Source: Metopolophium dirhodum
Taxonomy: Eukaryota > Arthropoda > Insecta > Hemiptera > Aphididae
Length of the DNA stretch: 64,000 bases
NCBI RefSeq assembly: GCF_019925205.1
Contig: NW_026869896.1
Coordinates: forward strand, 2,542,001 to 2,606,000
Reading direction: 5' to 3'
The notes beneath the pieces are model-generated. The model ran no database searches. It saw only the letters and a program-made list of their open reading frames with translations, and was not told the origin of the DNA. This document shows, one piece after another, positions 25,391-37,191 of this stretch (within the stretch, counting starts at the first letter, position 1; each line of letters opens with the position of its first letter). The position numbers and the translations under genes were made by a program.

Positions 25391-27960
25391 ACAAATTAGG
25401 TTTTTTATAAATTTGAAATGATGTAACCCAAGACTAAAAAATGTTCATATAAGCGTTAATATTGAGTTCTAAATTCTAGTTTTCTGATCATGTAGTTTAT
25501 GTATAGTGGATAAATGTGTTTGCTATTGTCTGAATTCTTATTCATCAACATATTATGTTTTTTTTTAATTTGAAATAATGTACACCAACAATGGAAATGT
25601 TAATATCAAAGTATTTATTGACTTCTAAATTCTAGTTTTCTGATCATCTAGTTAATGTATAGTGGATAAATGTATTTGCAACTGTCTGAAGTCTTATTCG
25701 TCAACAAATTATGTTTTTTTTTAATTTGAAATGACGTACCGCAACAATGAAAAATATTAATATAAGCGGAATTATTGAGTTTTAAATTCTAGTTCGCACA
25801 TCATCTAGTTAATGTATAGTGGATAAATGTATTTGCAATTGTCTGAAGTCTTATTCGTCAAGATATTATGTTTTTTTTTAATTTGAAATGATGTACACCA
25901 ACAATGGAAATGTTAATATCTCCGTAATTATTGACTTCTAAATTCTAGTTTTCTGATCATCTAGTTAATTTATAGTGGATAAATGTATTTGCAATTGTCT
26001 GAAGTCTTATTCAACAACAACTTATGTATTTTTTTTATTTGAAATGATTTACTCCATCAATGAAAAATATTAATATAAGCGTAATTATTGAGTTTTAAAT
26101 TCTAGTCTGCAGATCATCTAGTTAATGTATAGTGGATAAATGTATTTGCAATTGTCTGAAGTCTTATTCGTCAACAAATTATGTTTTTTTTTAATTTGAA
26201 ATGATGTACCGCAACAATGAAAAATATTAATATCAGCGGAATTATTGAGTTTTAAATTCTAGTTCGCACATCATTTAGTTAATGTATAGTGGATAAATGT
26301 ATTTGCAATTGTCTGATGTTTTTTTTAATTTGAAATGATGTACACCAAAATTGGAAATGTTAATATCAAAGTATTTATTGAGTTCTAAATTCTAGTTTAT
26401 CTGATCATCTAGTAAATGTATAGTGGATAAATGTGTTTTCAATTGTCTGATGTTTTTTTTTAATTTTAAATGATGTACACCAAAAATGGAAATGTTAATA
26501 TCAAAGTATTTATTGACTTCTAAATTCTAGTTTTGCGTACAACTAGATATCTATAGTTGACTAATGTATTTGCAATTGACTAAAGTCTCATTCATCAACT
26601 TATTATGTTTTTTATAAATTTAAAATTATGTAACCCAAAACTAAAAAATGTTCATATAAGCGTTAATATTGAGTTCTAAATTCTAGTTTTCTGATCATGT
26701 TATTTATGTATAATGGATAAATGTATTTGCAATTGTCTGAAGTCTTATTCAACAACAATTTAAGGTTTTTTTAATTTGAAATGATTTTCCCTAATAATGA
26801 AAAATGTTAATATTAACATAATAATTGAGTTCTAAATTCTAGTTTTCTGAACAACTAATGTATCTACAATTGTCTGAAGTCTTATTCGTCTACAAATTAT
26901 ATTTTTTTTTAATTTGAAATGATGTACCCCAACAATGAAAAATATTAATATAAGCGTAATTATTGAGTTTTAAATTCTAGTTCGCAGATCATCTAGTTAA
27001 TGTATAGTGGATAAATGTATTTGCAATTGTCTGAACTCTTATTCAACAACAATTTATGTATTATTATTATTTATTTATAATATATTAATTATTGGTTTTT
27101 AAATTCTAGTTTTGGGTTCAACTAATCTATCTATAGGTGACTAATGTATTTGAGAATGTCTGTAGTCTTATTCGTCAACAAATTATGTTTTTTTTTAATT
27201 TGAAATGATGTACACCAAAAATGGAAATGTTAATATCAAAGTATTTATTGACTTCTAAATTCTAGTTTTGCGTACAACTAATCTATCTATAGTTGACTAA
27301 TGTATTTGCAATTGACTAAAGTCTCATTCATCAACTTATTATGTTTTTTATAAATTTAAAATTATGTAACCCAAGACTAAAAAATGTTAATATAAGCGTT
27401 AATATTGAGTTCTAAATTCTAGTTTTCTGATCATGTAGTTTATGTATAGTGGATAAATGTGTTTGCTATTGTCTGAAGTCTTATTCATCAACATATTATG
27501 TTTTTTTTTAATTTGAAATAATGTACACCAACAATGGAAATGTTAATATCAAAGTATTTATTGACTTCTAAATTCTAGTTTTCTGATCATCTAGTTAATG
27601 TATAGTGGATAAATGTATTTGCAACTGTCTGAAGTCTTATTCGTCAACAAATTATGTTTTTTTTTAATTTGAAATGATGTACCCCAACAATGAATAACGT
27701 TAATATTAACGTAATTATTGATTTTTAAATTCTAGTTTTGGGTTCAACTAATCTATATATAGGTGACTAATGTATCTACAATTGTCTGAAGTCTTATTCG
27801 TCAACAAATTATGTTTTTTTTTAATTTGAAATGATGTACCCCAACAATGAAAAATATTAATATAAGCGTAATTATTGAGTTTTAAATTCTAGTTTTGGGT
27901 TCAACTAATCTATATATAGGTGACTAATGTATCTACAATTGTCTGAAGTCTTATTCGTCA
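25391..27960. repeat. HOR-C unit 1 (2,570 bp, 17 monomers)
   Basis: The unit is measured between ACAAATTAGG markers at 25,391 and 27,961. An independent marker gives the same period (TCAACAACAACTTATGTATT at 26,011 and 28,581). It contains two consecutive class C monomers, one class B, and one fused monomer (junction at 26,851). Confidence 0.93.
26851..26860 (+). repeat. Fused monomer junction inside HOR-C
   Basis: The reading CTGAACAACTAATGTATCTAC joins the start of one right half to the end of another. HOR-A keeps the parental arrangement (CTGAACATCTAG at 13,291 and GACTAATGTATCTAC at 13,474). The fusion corresponds to a loss of about 177 bp there, a little more than one monomer. The same junction is in every HOR-C unit that reaches it (26,851, 29,421, 31,991, 34,719), so it predates their amplification. 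Confidence 0.8.
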
Positions 27961-30530
27961 ACAAATTAGGTTTTTTATAAATTTGAAATGATGTAACCCA
28001 AGACTAAAAAATGTTCATATAAGCGTTAATATTGAGTTCTAAATTCTAGTTTTCTGATCATGTAGTTTATGTATAGTGGATAAATGTGTTTGCTATTGTC
28101 TGAATTCTTATTCATCAACATATTATGTTTTTTTTTAATTTGAAATAATGTACACCAACAATGGAAATGTTAATATCAAAGTATTTATTGACTTCTAAAT
28201 TCTAGTTTTCTGATCATCTAGTTAATGTATAGTGGATAAATGTATTTGCAACTGTCTGAAGTCTTATTCGTCAACAAATTATGTTTTTTTTTAATTTGAA
28301 ATGACGTACCGCAACAATGAAAAATATTAATATAAGCGGAATTATTGAGTTTTAAATTCTAGTTCGCACATCATCTAGTTAATGTATAGTGGATAAATGT
28401 ATTTGCAATTGTCTGAAGTCTTATTCGTCAAGATATTATGTTTTTTTTTAATTTGAAATGATGTACACCAACAATGGAAATGTTAATATCTCCGTAATTA
28501 TTGACTTCTAAATTCTAGTTTTCTGATCATCTAGTTAATTTATAGTGGATAAATGTATTTGCAATTGTCTGAAGTCTTATTCAACAACAACTTATGTATT
28601 TTTTTTATTTGAAATGATTTACTCCATCAATGAAAAATATTAATATAAGCGTAATTATTGAGTTTTAAATTCTAGTCTGCAGATCATCTAGTTAATGTAT
28701 AGTGGATAAATGTATTTGCAATTGTCTGAAGTCTTATTCGTCAACAAATTATGTTTTTTTTTAATTTGAAATGATGTACCGCAACAATGAAAAATATTAA
28801 TATCAGCGGAATTATTGAGTTTTAAATTCTAGTTCGCACATCATTTAGTTAATGTATAGTGGATAAATGTATTTGCAATTGTCTGATGTTTTTTTTAATT
28901 TGAAATGATGTACACCAAAATTGGAAATGTTAATATCAAAGTATTTATTGAGTTCTAAATTCTAGTTTATCTGATCATCTAGTAAATGTATAGTGGATAA
29001 ATGTGTTTTCAATTGTCTGATGTTTTTTTTTAATTTTAAATGATGTACACCAAAAATGGAAATGTTAATATCAAAGTATTTATTGACTTCTAAATTCTAG
29101 TTTTGCGTACAACTAGATATCTATAGTTGACTAATGTATTTGCAATTGACTAAAGTCTCATTCATCAACTTATTATGTTTTTTATAAATTTAAAATTATG
29201 TAACCCAAAACTAAAAAATGTTCATATAAGCGTTAATATTGAGTTCTAAATTCTAGTTTTCTGATCATGTTATTTATGTATAATGGATAAATGTATTTGC
29301 AATTGTCTGAAGTCTTATTCAACAACAATTTAAGGTTTTTTTAATTTGAAATGATTTTCCCTAATAATGAAAAATGTTAATATTAACATAATAATTGAGT
29401 TCTAAATTCTAGTTTTCTGAACAACTAATGTATCTACAATTGTCTGAAGTCTTATTCGTCTACAAATTATATTTTTTTTTAATTTGAAATGATGTACCCC
29501 AACAATGAAAAATATTAATATAAGCGTAATTATTGAGTTTTAAATTCTAGTTCGCAGATCATCTAGTTAATGTATAGTGGATAAATGTATTTGCAATTGT
29601 CTGAACTCTTATTCAACAACAATTTATGTATTATTATTATTTATTTATAATATATTAATTATTGGTTTTTAAATTCTAGTTTTGGGTTCAACTAATCTAT
29701 CTATAGGTGACTAATGTATTTGAGAATGTCTGTAGTCTTATTCGTCAACAAATTATGTTTTTTTTTAATTTGAAATGATGTACACCAAAAATGGAAATGT
29801 TAATATCAAAGTATTTATTGACTTCTAAATTCTAGTTTTGCGTACAACTAATCTATCTATAGTTGACTAATGTATTTGCAATTGACTAAAGTCTCATTCA
29901 TCAACTTATTATGTTTTTTATAAATTTAAAATTATGTAACCCAAGACTAAAAAATGTTAATATAAGCGTTAATATTGAGTTCTAAATTCTAGTTTTCTGA
30001 TCATGTAGTTTATGTATAGTGGATAAATGTGTTTGCTATTGTCTGAAGTCTTATTCATCAACATATTATGTTTTTTTTTAATTTGAAATAATGTACACCA
30101 ACAATGGAAATGTTAATATCAAAGTATTTATTGACTTCTAAATTCTAGTTTTCTGATCATCTAGTTAATGTATAGTGGATAAATGTATTTGCAACTGTCT
30201 GAAGTCTTATTCGTCAACAAATTATGTTTTTTTTTAATTTGAAATGATGTACCCCAACAATGAATAACGTTAATATTAACGTAATTATTGATTTTTAAAT
30301 TCTAGTTTTGGGTTCAACTAATCTATATATAGGTGACTAATGTATCTACAATTGTCTGAAGTCTTATTCGTCAACAAATTATGTTTTTTTTTAATTTGAA
30401 ATGATGTACCCCAACAATGAAAAATATTAATATAAGCGTAATTATTGAGTTTTAAATTCTAGTTTTGGGTTCAACTAATCTATATATAGGTGACTAATGT
30501 ATCTACAATTGTCTGAAGTCTTATTCGTCA
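27961..30530. repeat. HOR-C unit 2 (2,570 bp, 17 monomers)
   Basis: This has the same length and order as unit 1. Lines compared by eye with units 1 and 3 showed no differences. The fused-monomer junction lies at 29,421. Confidence 0.93.
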
Positions 30531-33258
30531 ACAAATTAGGTTTTTTATAAATTTGAAATGATGTAACCCAAGACTAAAAAATGTTCATATAAGCGTTAAT
30601 ATTGAGTTCTAAATTCTAGTTTTCTGATCATGTAGTTTATGTATAGTGGATAAATGTGTTTGCTATTGTCTGAATTCTTATTCATCAACATATTATGTTT
30701 TTTTTTAATTTGAAATAATGTACACCAACAATGGAAATGTTAATATCAAAGTATTTATTGACTTCTAAATTCTAGTTTTCTGATCATCTAGTTAATGTAT
30801 AGTGGATAAATGTATTTGCAACTGTCTGAAGTCTTATTCGTCAACAAATTATGTTTTTTTTTAATTTGAAATGACGTACCGCAACAATGAAAAATATTAA
30901 TATAAGCGGAATTATTGAGTTTTAAATTCTAGTTCGCACATCATCTAGTTAATGTATAGTGGATAAATGTATTTGCAATTGTCTGAAGTCTTATTCGTCA
31001 AGATATTATGTTTTTTTTTAATTTGAAATGATGTACACCAACAATGGAAATGTTAATATCTCCGTAATTATTGACTTCTAAATTCTAGTTTTCTGATCAT
31101 CTAGTTAATTTATAGTGGATAAATGTATTTGCAATTGTCTGAAGTCTTATTCAACAACAACTTATGTATTTTTTTTATTTGAAATGATTTACTCCATCAA
31201 TGAAAAATATTAATATAAGCGTAATTATTGAGTTTTAAATTCTAGTCTGCAGATCATCTAGTTAATGTATAGTGGATAAATGTATTTGCAATTGTCTGAA
31301 GTCTTATTCGTCAACAAATTATGTTTTTTTTTAATTTGAAATGATGTACCGCAACAATGAAAAATATTAATATCAGCGGAATTATTGAGTTTTAAATTCT
31401 AGTTCGCACATCATTTAGTTAATGTATAGTGGATAAATGTATTTGCAATTGTCTGATGTTTTTTTTAATTTGAAATGATGTACACCAAAATTGGAAATGT
31501 TAATATCAAAGTATTTATTGAGTTCTAAATTCTAGTTTATCTGATCATCTAGTAAATGTATAGTGGATAAATGTGTTTTCAATTGTCTGATGTTTTTTTT
31601 TAATTTTAAATGATGTACACCAAAAATGGAAATGTTAATATCAAAGTATTTATTGACTTCTAAATTCTAGTTTTGCGTACAACTAGATATCTATAGTTGA
31701 CTAATGTATTTGCAATTGACTAAAGTCTCATTCATCAACTTATTATGTTTTTTATAAATTTAAAATTATGTAACCCAAAACTAAAAAATGTTCATATAAG
31801 CGTTAATATTGAGTTCTAAATTCTAGTTTTCTGATCATGTTATTTATGTATAATGGATAAATGTATTTGCAATTGTCTGAAGTCTTATTCAACAACAATT
31901 TAAGGTTTTTTTAATTTGAAATGATTTTCCCTAATAATGAAAAATGTTAATATTAACATAATAATTGAGTTCTAAATTCTAGTTTTCTGAACAACTAATG
32001 TATCTACAATTGTCTGAAGTCTTATTCGTCTACAAATTATATTTTTTTTTAATTTGAAATGATGTACCCCAACAATGAAAAATATTAATATAAGCGTAAT
32101 TATTGAGTTTTAAATTCTAGTTCGCAGATCATCTAGTTAATGTATAGTGGATAAATGTATTTGCAATTGTCTGAACTCTTATTCAACAACAATTTATGTA
32201 TTATTATTATTTATTTATAATATATTAATTATTGGTTTTTAAATTCTAGTTTTGGGTTCAACTAATCTATCTATAGGTGACTAATGTATTTGAGAATGTC
32301 TGTAGTCTTATTCGTCAACAAATTATGTTTTTTTTTAATTTGAAATGATGTACACCAAAAATGGAAATGTTAATATCAAAGTATTTATTGACTTCTAAAT
32401 TCTAGTTTTGCGTACAACTAATCTATCTATAGTTGACTAATGTATTTGCAATTGACTAAAGTCTCATTCATCAACTTATTATGTTTTTTATAAATTTAAA
32501 ATTATGTAACCCAAGACTAAAAAATGTTAATATAAGCGTTAATATTGAGTTCTAAATTCTAGTTTTCTGATCATGTAGTTTATGTATAGTGGATAAATGT
32601 GTTTGCTATTGTCTGAAGTCTTATTCATCAACATATTATGTTTTTTTTTAATTTGAAATAATGTACACCAACAATGGAAATGTTAATATCAAAGTATTTA
32701 TTGACTTCTAAATTCTAGTTTTCTGATCATCTAGTTAATGTATAGTGGATAAATGTATTTGCAACTGTCTGAAGTCTTATTCGTCAACAAATTATGTTTT
32801 TTTTTAATTTGAAATGATGTACCCCAACAATGAATAACGTTAATATTAACGTAATTATTGATTTTTAAATTCTAGTTTTGGGTTCAACTAATCTATATAT
32901 AGGTGACTAATGTATCTACAATTGTCTGAAGTCTTATTCGTCAACAAATTATGTTTTTTTTTAATTTGAAATGATGTACCCCAACAATGAAAAATATTAA
33001 TATAAGCGTAATTATTGAGTTTTAAATTCTAGTTTTGGGTTCAACTAATCTATATATAGGTGACTAATGTATCTACAATTGTCTGAAGTCTTATTCGTCA
33101 ACAAATTATGTTTTTTTTTAATTTGAAATGATGTACCCCAACAATGAAAAATATTAATATAAGCGTAATTATTGATTTTTAAATTCTAGTTTTGGGTTTC
33201 AACTTATCTATCTATATGTGTCCAATGTATTTGCGATTGTCTGAAGTCTTATTCGTCA
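30531..33258. repeat. HOR-C unit 3, expanded (2,728 bp, 18 monomers)
   Basis: This matches unit 2 until about 33,100, then gains one 158-bp monomer (TCAACTTATCTATCTATATG and GTGTCCAATG right half) before the next ACAAATTAGG at 33,259. The same monomer lies just before unit 1 (about 25,230-25,390). It may therefore belong to the ancestral unit and have been lost from the 2,570-bp form. Confidence 0.92.
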
Positions 33259-35458
33259 ACAAATTAGGTTTTTTATAAATTTGAAATGATGTAACCCAAG
33301 ACTAAAAAATGTTCATATAAGCGTTAATATTGAGTTCTAAATTCTAGTTTTCTGATCATGTAGTTTATGTATAGTGGATAAATGTGTTTGCTATTGTCTG
33401 AATTCTTATTCATCAACATATTATGTTTTTTTTTAATTTGAAATAATGTACACCAACAATGGAAATGTTAATATCAAAGTATTTATTGACTTCTAAATTC
33501 TAGTTTTCTGATCATCTAGTTAATGTATAGTGGATAAATGTATTTGCAACTGTCTGAAGTCTTATTCGTCAACAAATTATGTTTTTTTTTAATTTGAAAT
33601 GACGTACCGCAACAATGAAAAATATTAATATAAGCGGAATTATTGAGTTTTAAATTCTAGTTCGCACATCATCTAGTTAATGTATAGTGGATAAATGTAT
33701 TTGCAATTGTCTGAAGTCTTATTCGTCAAGATATTATGTTTTTTTTTAATTTGAAATGATGTACACCAACAATGGAAATGTTAATATCTCCGTAATTATT
33801 GACTTCTAAATTCTAGTTTTCTGATCATCTAGTTAATTTATAGTGGATAAATGTATTTGCAATTGTCTGAAGTCTTATTCAACAACAACTTATGTATTTT
33901 TTTTATTTGAAATGATTTACTCCATCAATGAAAAATATTAATATAAGCGTAATTATTGAGTTTTAAATTCTAGTCTGCAGATCATCTAGTTAATGTATAG
34001 TGGATAAATGTATTTGCAATTGTCTGAAGTCTTATTCGTCAACAAATTATGTTTTTTTTTAATTTGAAATGATGTACCGCAACAATGAAAAATATTAATA
34101 TCAGCGGAATTATTGAGTTTTAAATTCTAGTTCGCACATCATTTAGTTAATGTATAGTGGATAAATGTATTTGCAATTGTCTGATGTTTTTTTTAATTTG
34201 AAATGATGTACACCAAAATTGGAAATGTTAATATCAAAGTATTTATTGAGTTCTAAATTCTAGTTTATCTGATCATCTAGTAAATGTATAGTGGATAAAT
34301 GTGTTTTCAATTGTCTGATGTTTTTTTTTAATTTTAAATGATGTACACCAAAAATGGAAATGTTAATATCAAAGTATTTATTGACTTCTAAATTCTAGTT
34401 TTGCGTACAACTAGATATCTATAGTTGACTAATGTATTTGCAATTGACTAAAGTCTCATTCATCAACTTATTATGTTTTTTATAAATTTAAAATTATGTA
34501 ACCCAAAACTAAAAAATGTTCATATAAGCGTTAATATTGAGTTCTAAATTCTAGTTTTCTGATCATGTTATTTATGTATAATGGATAAATGTATTTGCAA
34601 TTGTCTGAAGTCTTATTCAACAACAATTTAAGGTTTTTTTAATTTGAAATGATTTTCCCTAATAATGAAAAATGTTAATATTAACATAATAATTGAGTTC
34701 TAAATTCTAGTTTTCTGAACAACTAATGTATCTACAATTGTCTGAAGTCTTATTCGTCTACAAATTATATTTTTTTTTAATTTGAAATGATGTACCCCAA
34801 CAATGAAAAATATTAATATAAGCGTAATTATTGAGTTTTAAATTCTAGTTCGCAGATCATCTAGTTAATGTATAATGGATAAATGTATTTGCAATTGTCT
34901 GAACTCTTATTCAACAACAATTTATGTATTATTATTATTTATTTATAATATATTAATTATTGGTTTTTAAATTCTAGTTTTGGGTTCAACTAATCTATCT
35001 ATAGGTGACTAATGTATTTGAGAATGTCTGTAGTCTTATTCGTCAACAAATTATGTTTTTTTTTAATTTGAAATGATGTACACCAAAAATGGAAATGTTA
35101 ATATCAAAGTATTTATTGACTTCTAAATTCTAGTTTTGCGTACAACTAATCTATCTATAGTTGACTAATGTATTTGCAATTGACTAAAGTCTCATTCATC
35201 AACTTATTATGTTTTTTATAAATTTAAAATTATGTAACCCAAGACTAAAAAATGTTAATATAAGCGTTAATATTGAGTTCTAAATTCTAGTTTTCTGATC
35301 ATGTAGTTTATGTATAGTGGATAAATGTGTTTGCTATTGTCTGAAGTCTTATTCATCAACATATTATGTTTTTTTTTAATTTGAAATAATGTACACCAAC
35401 AATGGAAATGTTAATATCAAAGTATTTATTGACTTCTAAATTCTAGTTTTCTGATCAT
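33259..35458. repeat. HOR-C unit 4, truncated (2,200 bp)
   Basis: This matches the other units until 35,458, where CTGATCATCTAG becomes CTGATCATGTAG and the order changes. It carries at least one private substitution: TGTATAATGG near 34,872 where the other copies have TGTATAGTGG. The fused-monomer junction lies at 34,719. Confidence 0.9.
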
Positions 35459-36273
35459 GTAGTTTATGTATAGTGGATAAATGTGTTTGCTATTGTCTGA
35501 AGTCTTATTCGTCAACAAATTATGTTTTTTTTTAATTTGAAATGATGTACCCCAACAATAAAAAATATTAATATAAGCTTAATTATTGAGTTTTAAATTC
35601 TAGTTCGCACATCATCTAGTTAATGTATAGTGGATAAATGTATTTGCAATTGTCTGAAGTCTTATTCATCAACATATTTTTTTTTTTTAATTTGAAATGA
35701 TGTAAACCAACAATGGAAATGTTAATATCAAAGTATTTATTGAGTTCTAAATTCTAGATTATCTGATCATCTAGTTAATATATAGTGGATAAATGTGTTT
35801 GCAATTGTCTGATGTTTTTTTTTAATTTGAAATGATGTACACCAAAAATGGAATTGTTAATATCAAAGTATTTATTGACTTCTAAATTCTAGTTTTGCGT
35901 ACAACTTATCTATCTATAGTTGACTAATGTATTTGCAATTGTCTGAAGTCTTATTCATCAACATATTATGTTTTTTTTTAATTTGAAATGATGTACACCA
36001 ACAATGGAAATGTTAATATCAAAGTATTCATTGACTTCTAAATTCTATTTTTCTGATCATCTAGTTAATGTTAGTGGATAAATGTATTTTCAATTGTCTG
36101 AAGTCTTATTCATCAACATATTATGCTTTTTTTTAATTTGAAATGATGTACCCCAACAATGAATAACGTTAATATTAACGTAATTATTGATTTTTAAATT
36201 CTAGTTTTGGGTTTCAACTTATCTATCTATATGTGTCCAATGTATTTGCGATTGTCTGAAGTCTTATTCGTCA
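35459..36273. repeat. Mosaic block between HOR-C copies
   Basis: About five monomers. They include AACAATAAAAAATATT (as at 6,318), a T13 monomer near 35,680, a class C monomer near 35,808, the CATTGACTTCTAAATTCTAT monomer and a palindrome monomer at about 36,160. The block ends with the GTGTCCAATG monomer that leads back into HOR-C. No gene is present. Confidence 0.8.
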
Positions 36274-37191
36274 ACAAATTAGGTTTTTTATAAATTTGAA
36301 ATGATGTAACCCAAGACTAAAAAATGTTCATATAAGCGTTAATATTGAGTTCTAAATTCTAGTTTTCTGATCATGTAGTTTATGTATAGTGGATAAATGT
36401 GTTTGCTATTGTCTGAATTCTTATTCATCAACATATTATGTTTTTTTTTAATTTGAAATAATGTACACCAACAATGGAAATGTTAATATCAAAGTATTTA
36501 TTGACTTCTAAATTCTAGTTTTCTGATCATCTAGTTAATGTATAGTGGATAAATGTATTTGCAACTGTCTGAAGTCTTATTCGTCAACAAATTATGTTTT
36601 TTTTTAATTTGAAATGACGTACCGCAACAATGAAAAATATTAATATAAGCGGAATTATTGAGTTTTAAATTCTAGTTCGCACATCATCTAGTTAATGTAT
36701 AGTGGATAAATGTATTTGCAATTGTCTGAAGTCTTATTCGTCAAGATATTATGTTTTTTTTTAATTTGAAATGATGTACACCAACAATGGAAATGTTAAT
36801 ATCTCCGTAATTATTGACTTCTAAATTCTAGTTTTCTGATCATCTAGTTAATTTATAGTGGATAAATGTATTTGCAATTGTCTGAAGTCTTATTCAACAA
36901 CAACTTATGTATTTTTTTTATTTGAAATGATTTACTCCATCAATGAAAAATATTAATATAAGCGTAATTATTGAGTTTTCAATTCTAGTCTGCAGATCAT
37001 CTAGTTAATGTATAGTGGATAAATGTATTTGCAATTGTCTGAAGTCTTATTCGTCAACAAATTATGTTTTTTTTTAATTTGAAATGATGTAGGTACCGCA
37101 ACAATGAAAAATATTAATATCAGCGGAATTATTGAGTTTTAAATTCTAGTTCGCACATCATTTAGTTAATGTATAGTGGATAAATGTATTT
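36274..37191. repeat. HOR-C unit 5, partial (~920 bp)
   Basis: This begins at ACAAATTAGG and follows the HOR-C order through the CAACAACAACTTATG and CAGCGG monomers. It ends at 37,191, where ATTTGCAATTGTCTGATG becomes ATTTTCAATTGTCTGAAG. Private changes are TTTTCAATTCTAG near 36,977 and a 4-bp insertion at 37,092-37,095. Confidence 0.85.
37092..37095 (+). repeat. 4-bp insertion GGTA in a monomer
   Basis: The usual GATGTACCGCAAC reads GATGTAGGTACCGCAAC. This may be a slippage-type duplication around GTA. It creates a GGTACC site at 37,092-37,097 that I did not notice elsewhere in the window. Confidence 0.75.

Noticed and set aside
25391..33258. Assembly duplication as the cause of identical HOR-C units
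   Set aside because: It cannot be excluded from sequence alone, but unit 3 differs in length, unit 4 has a private substitution and truncation, and unit 5 has an insertion, which argues for real copies. Read depth and spanning ultra-long reads would decide the exact copy number.
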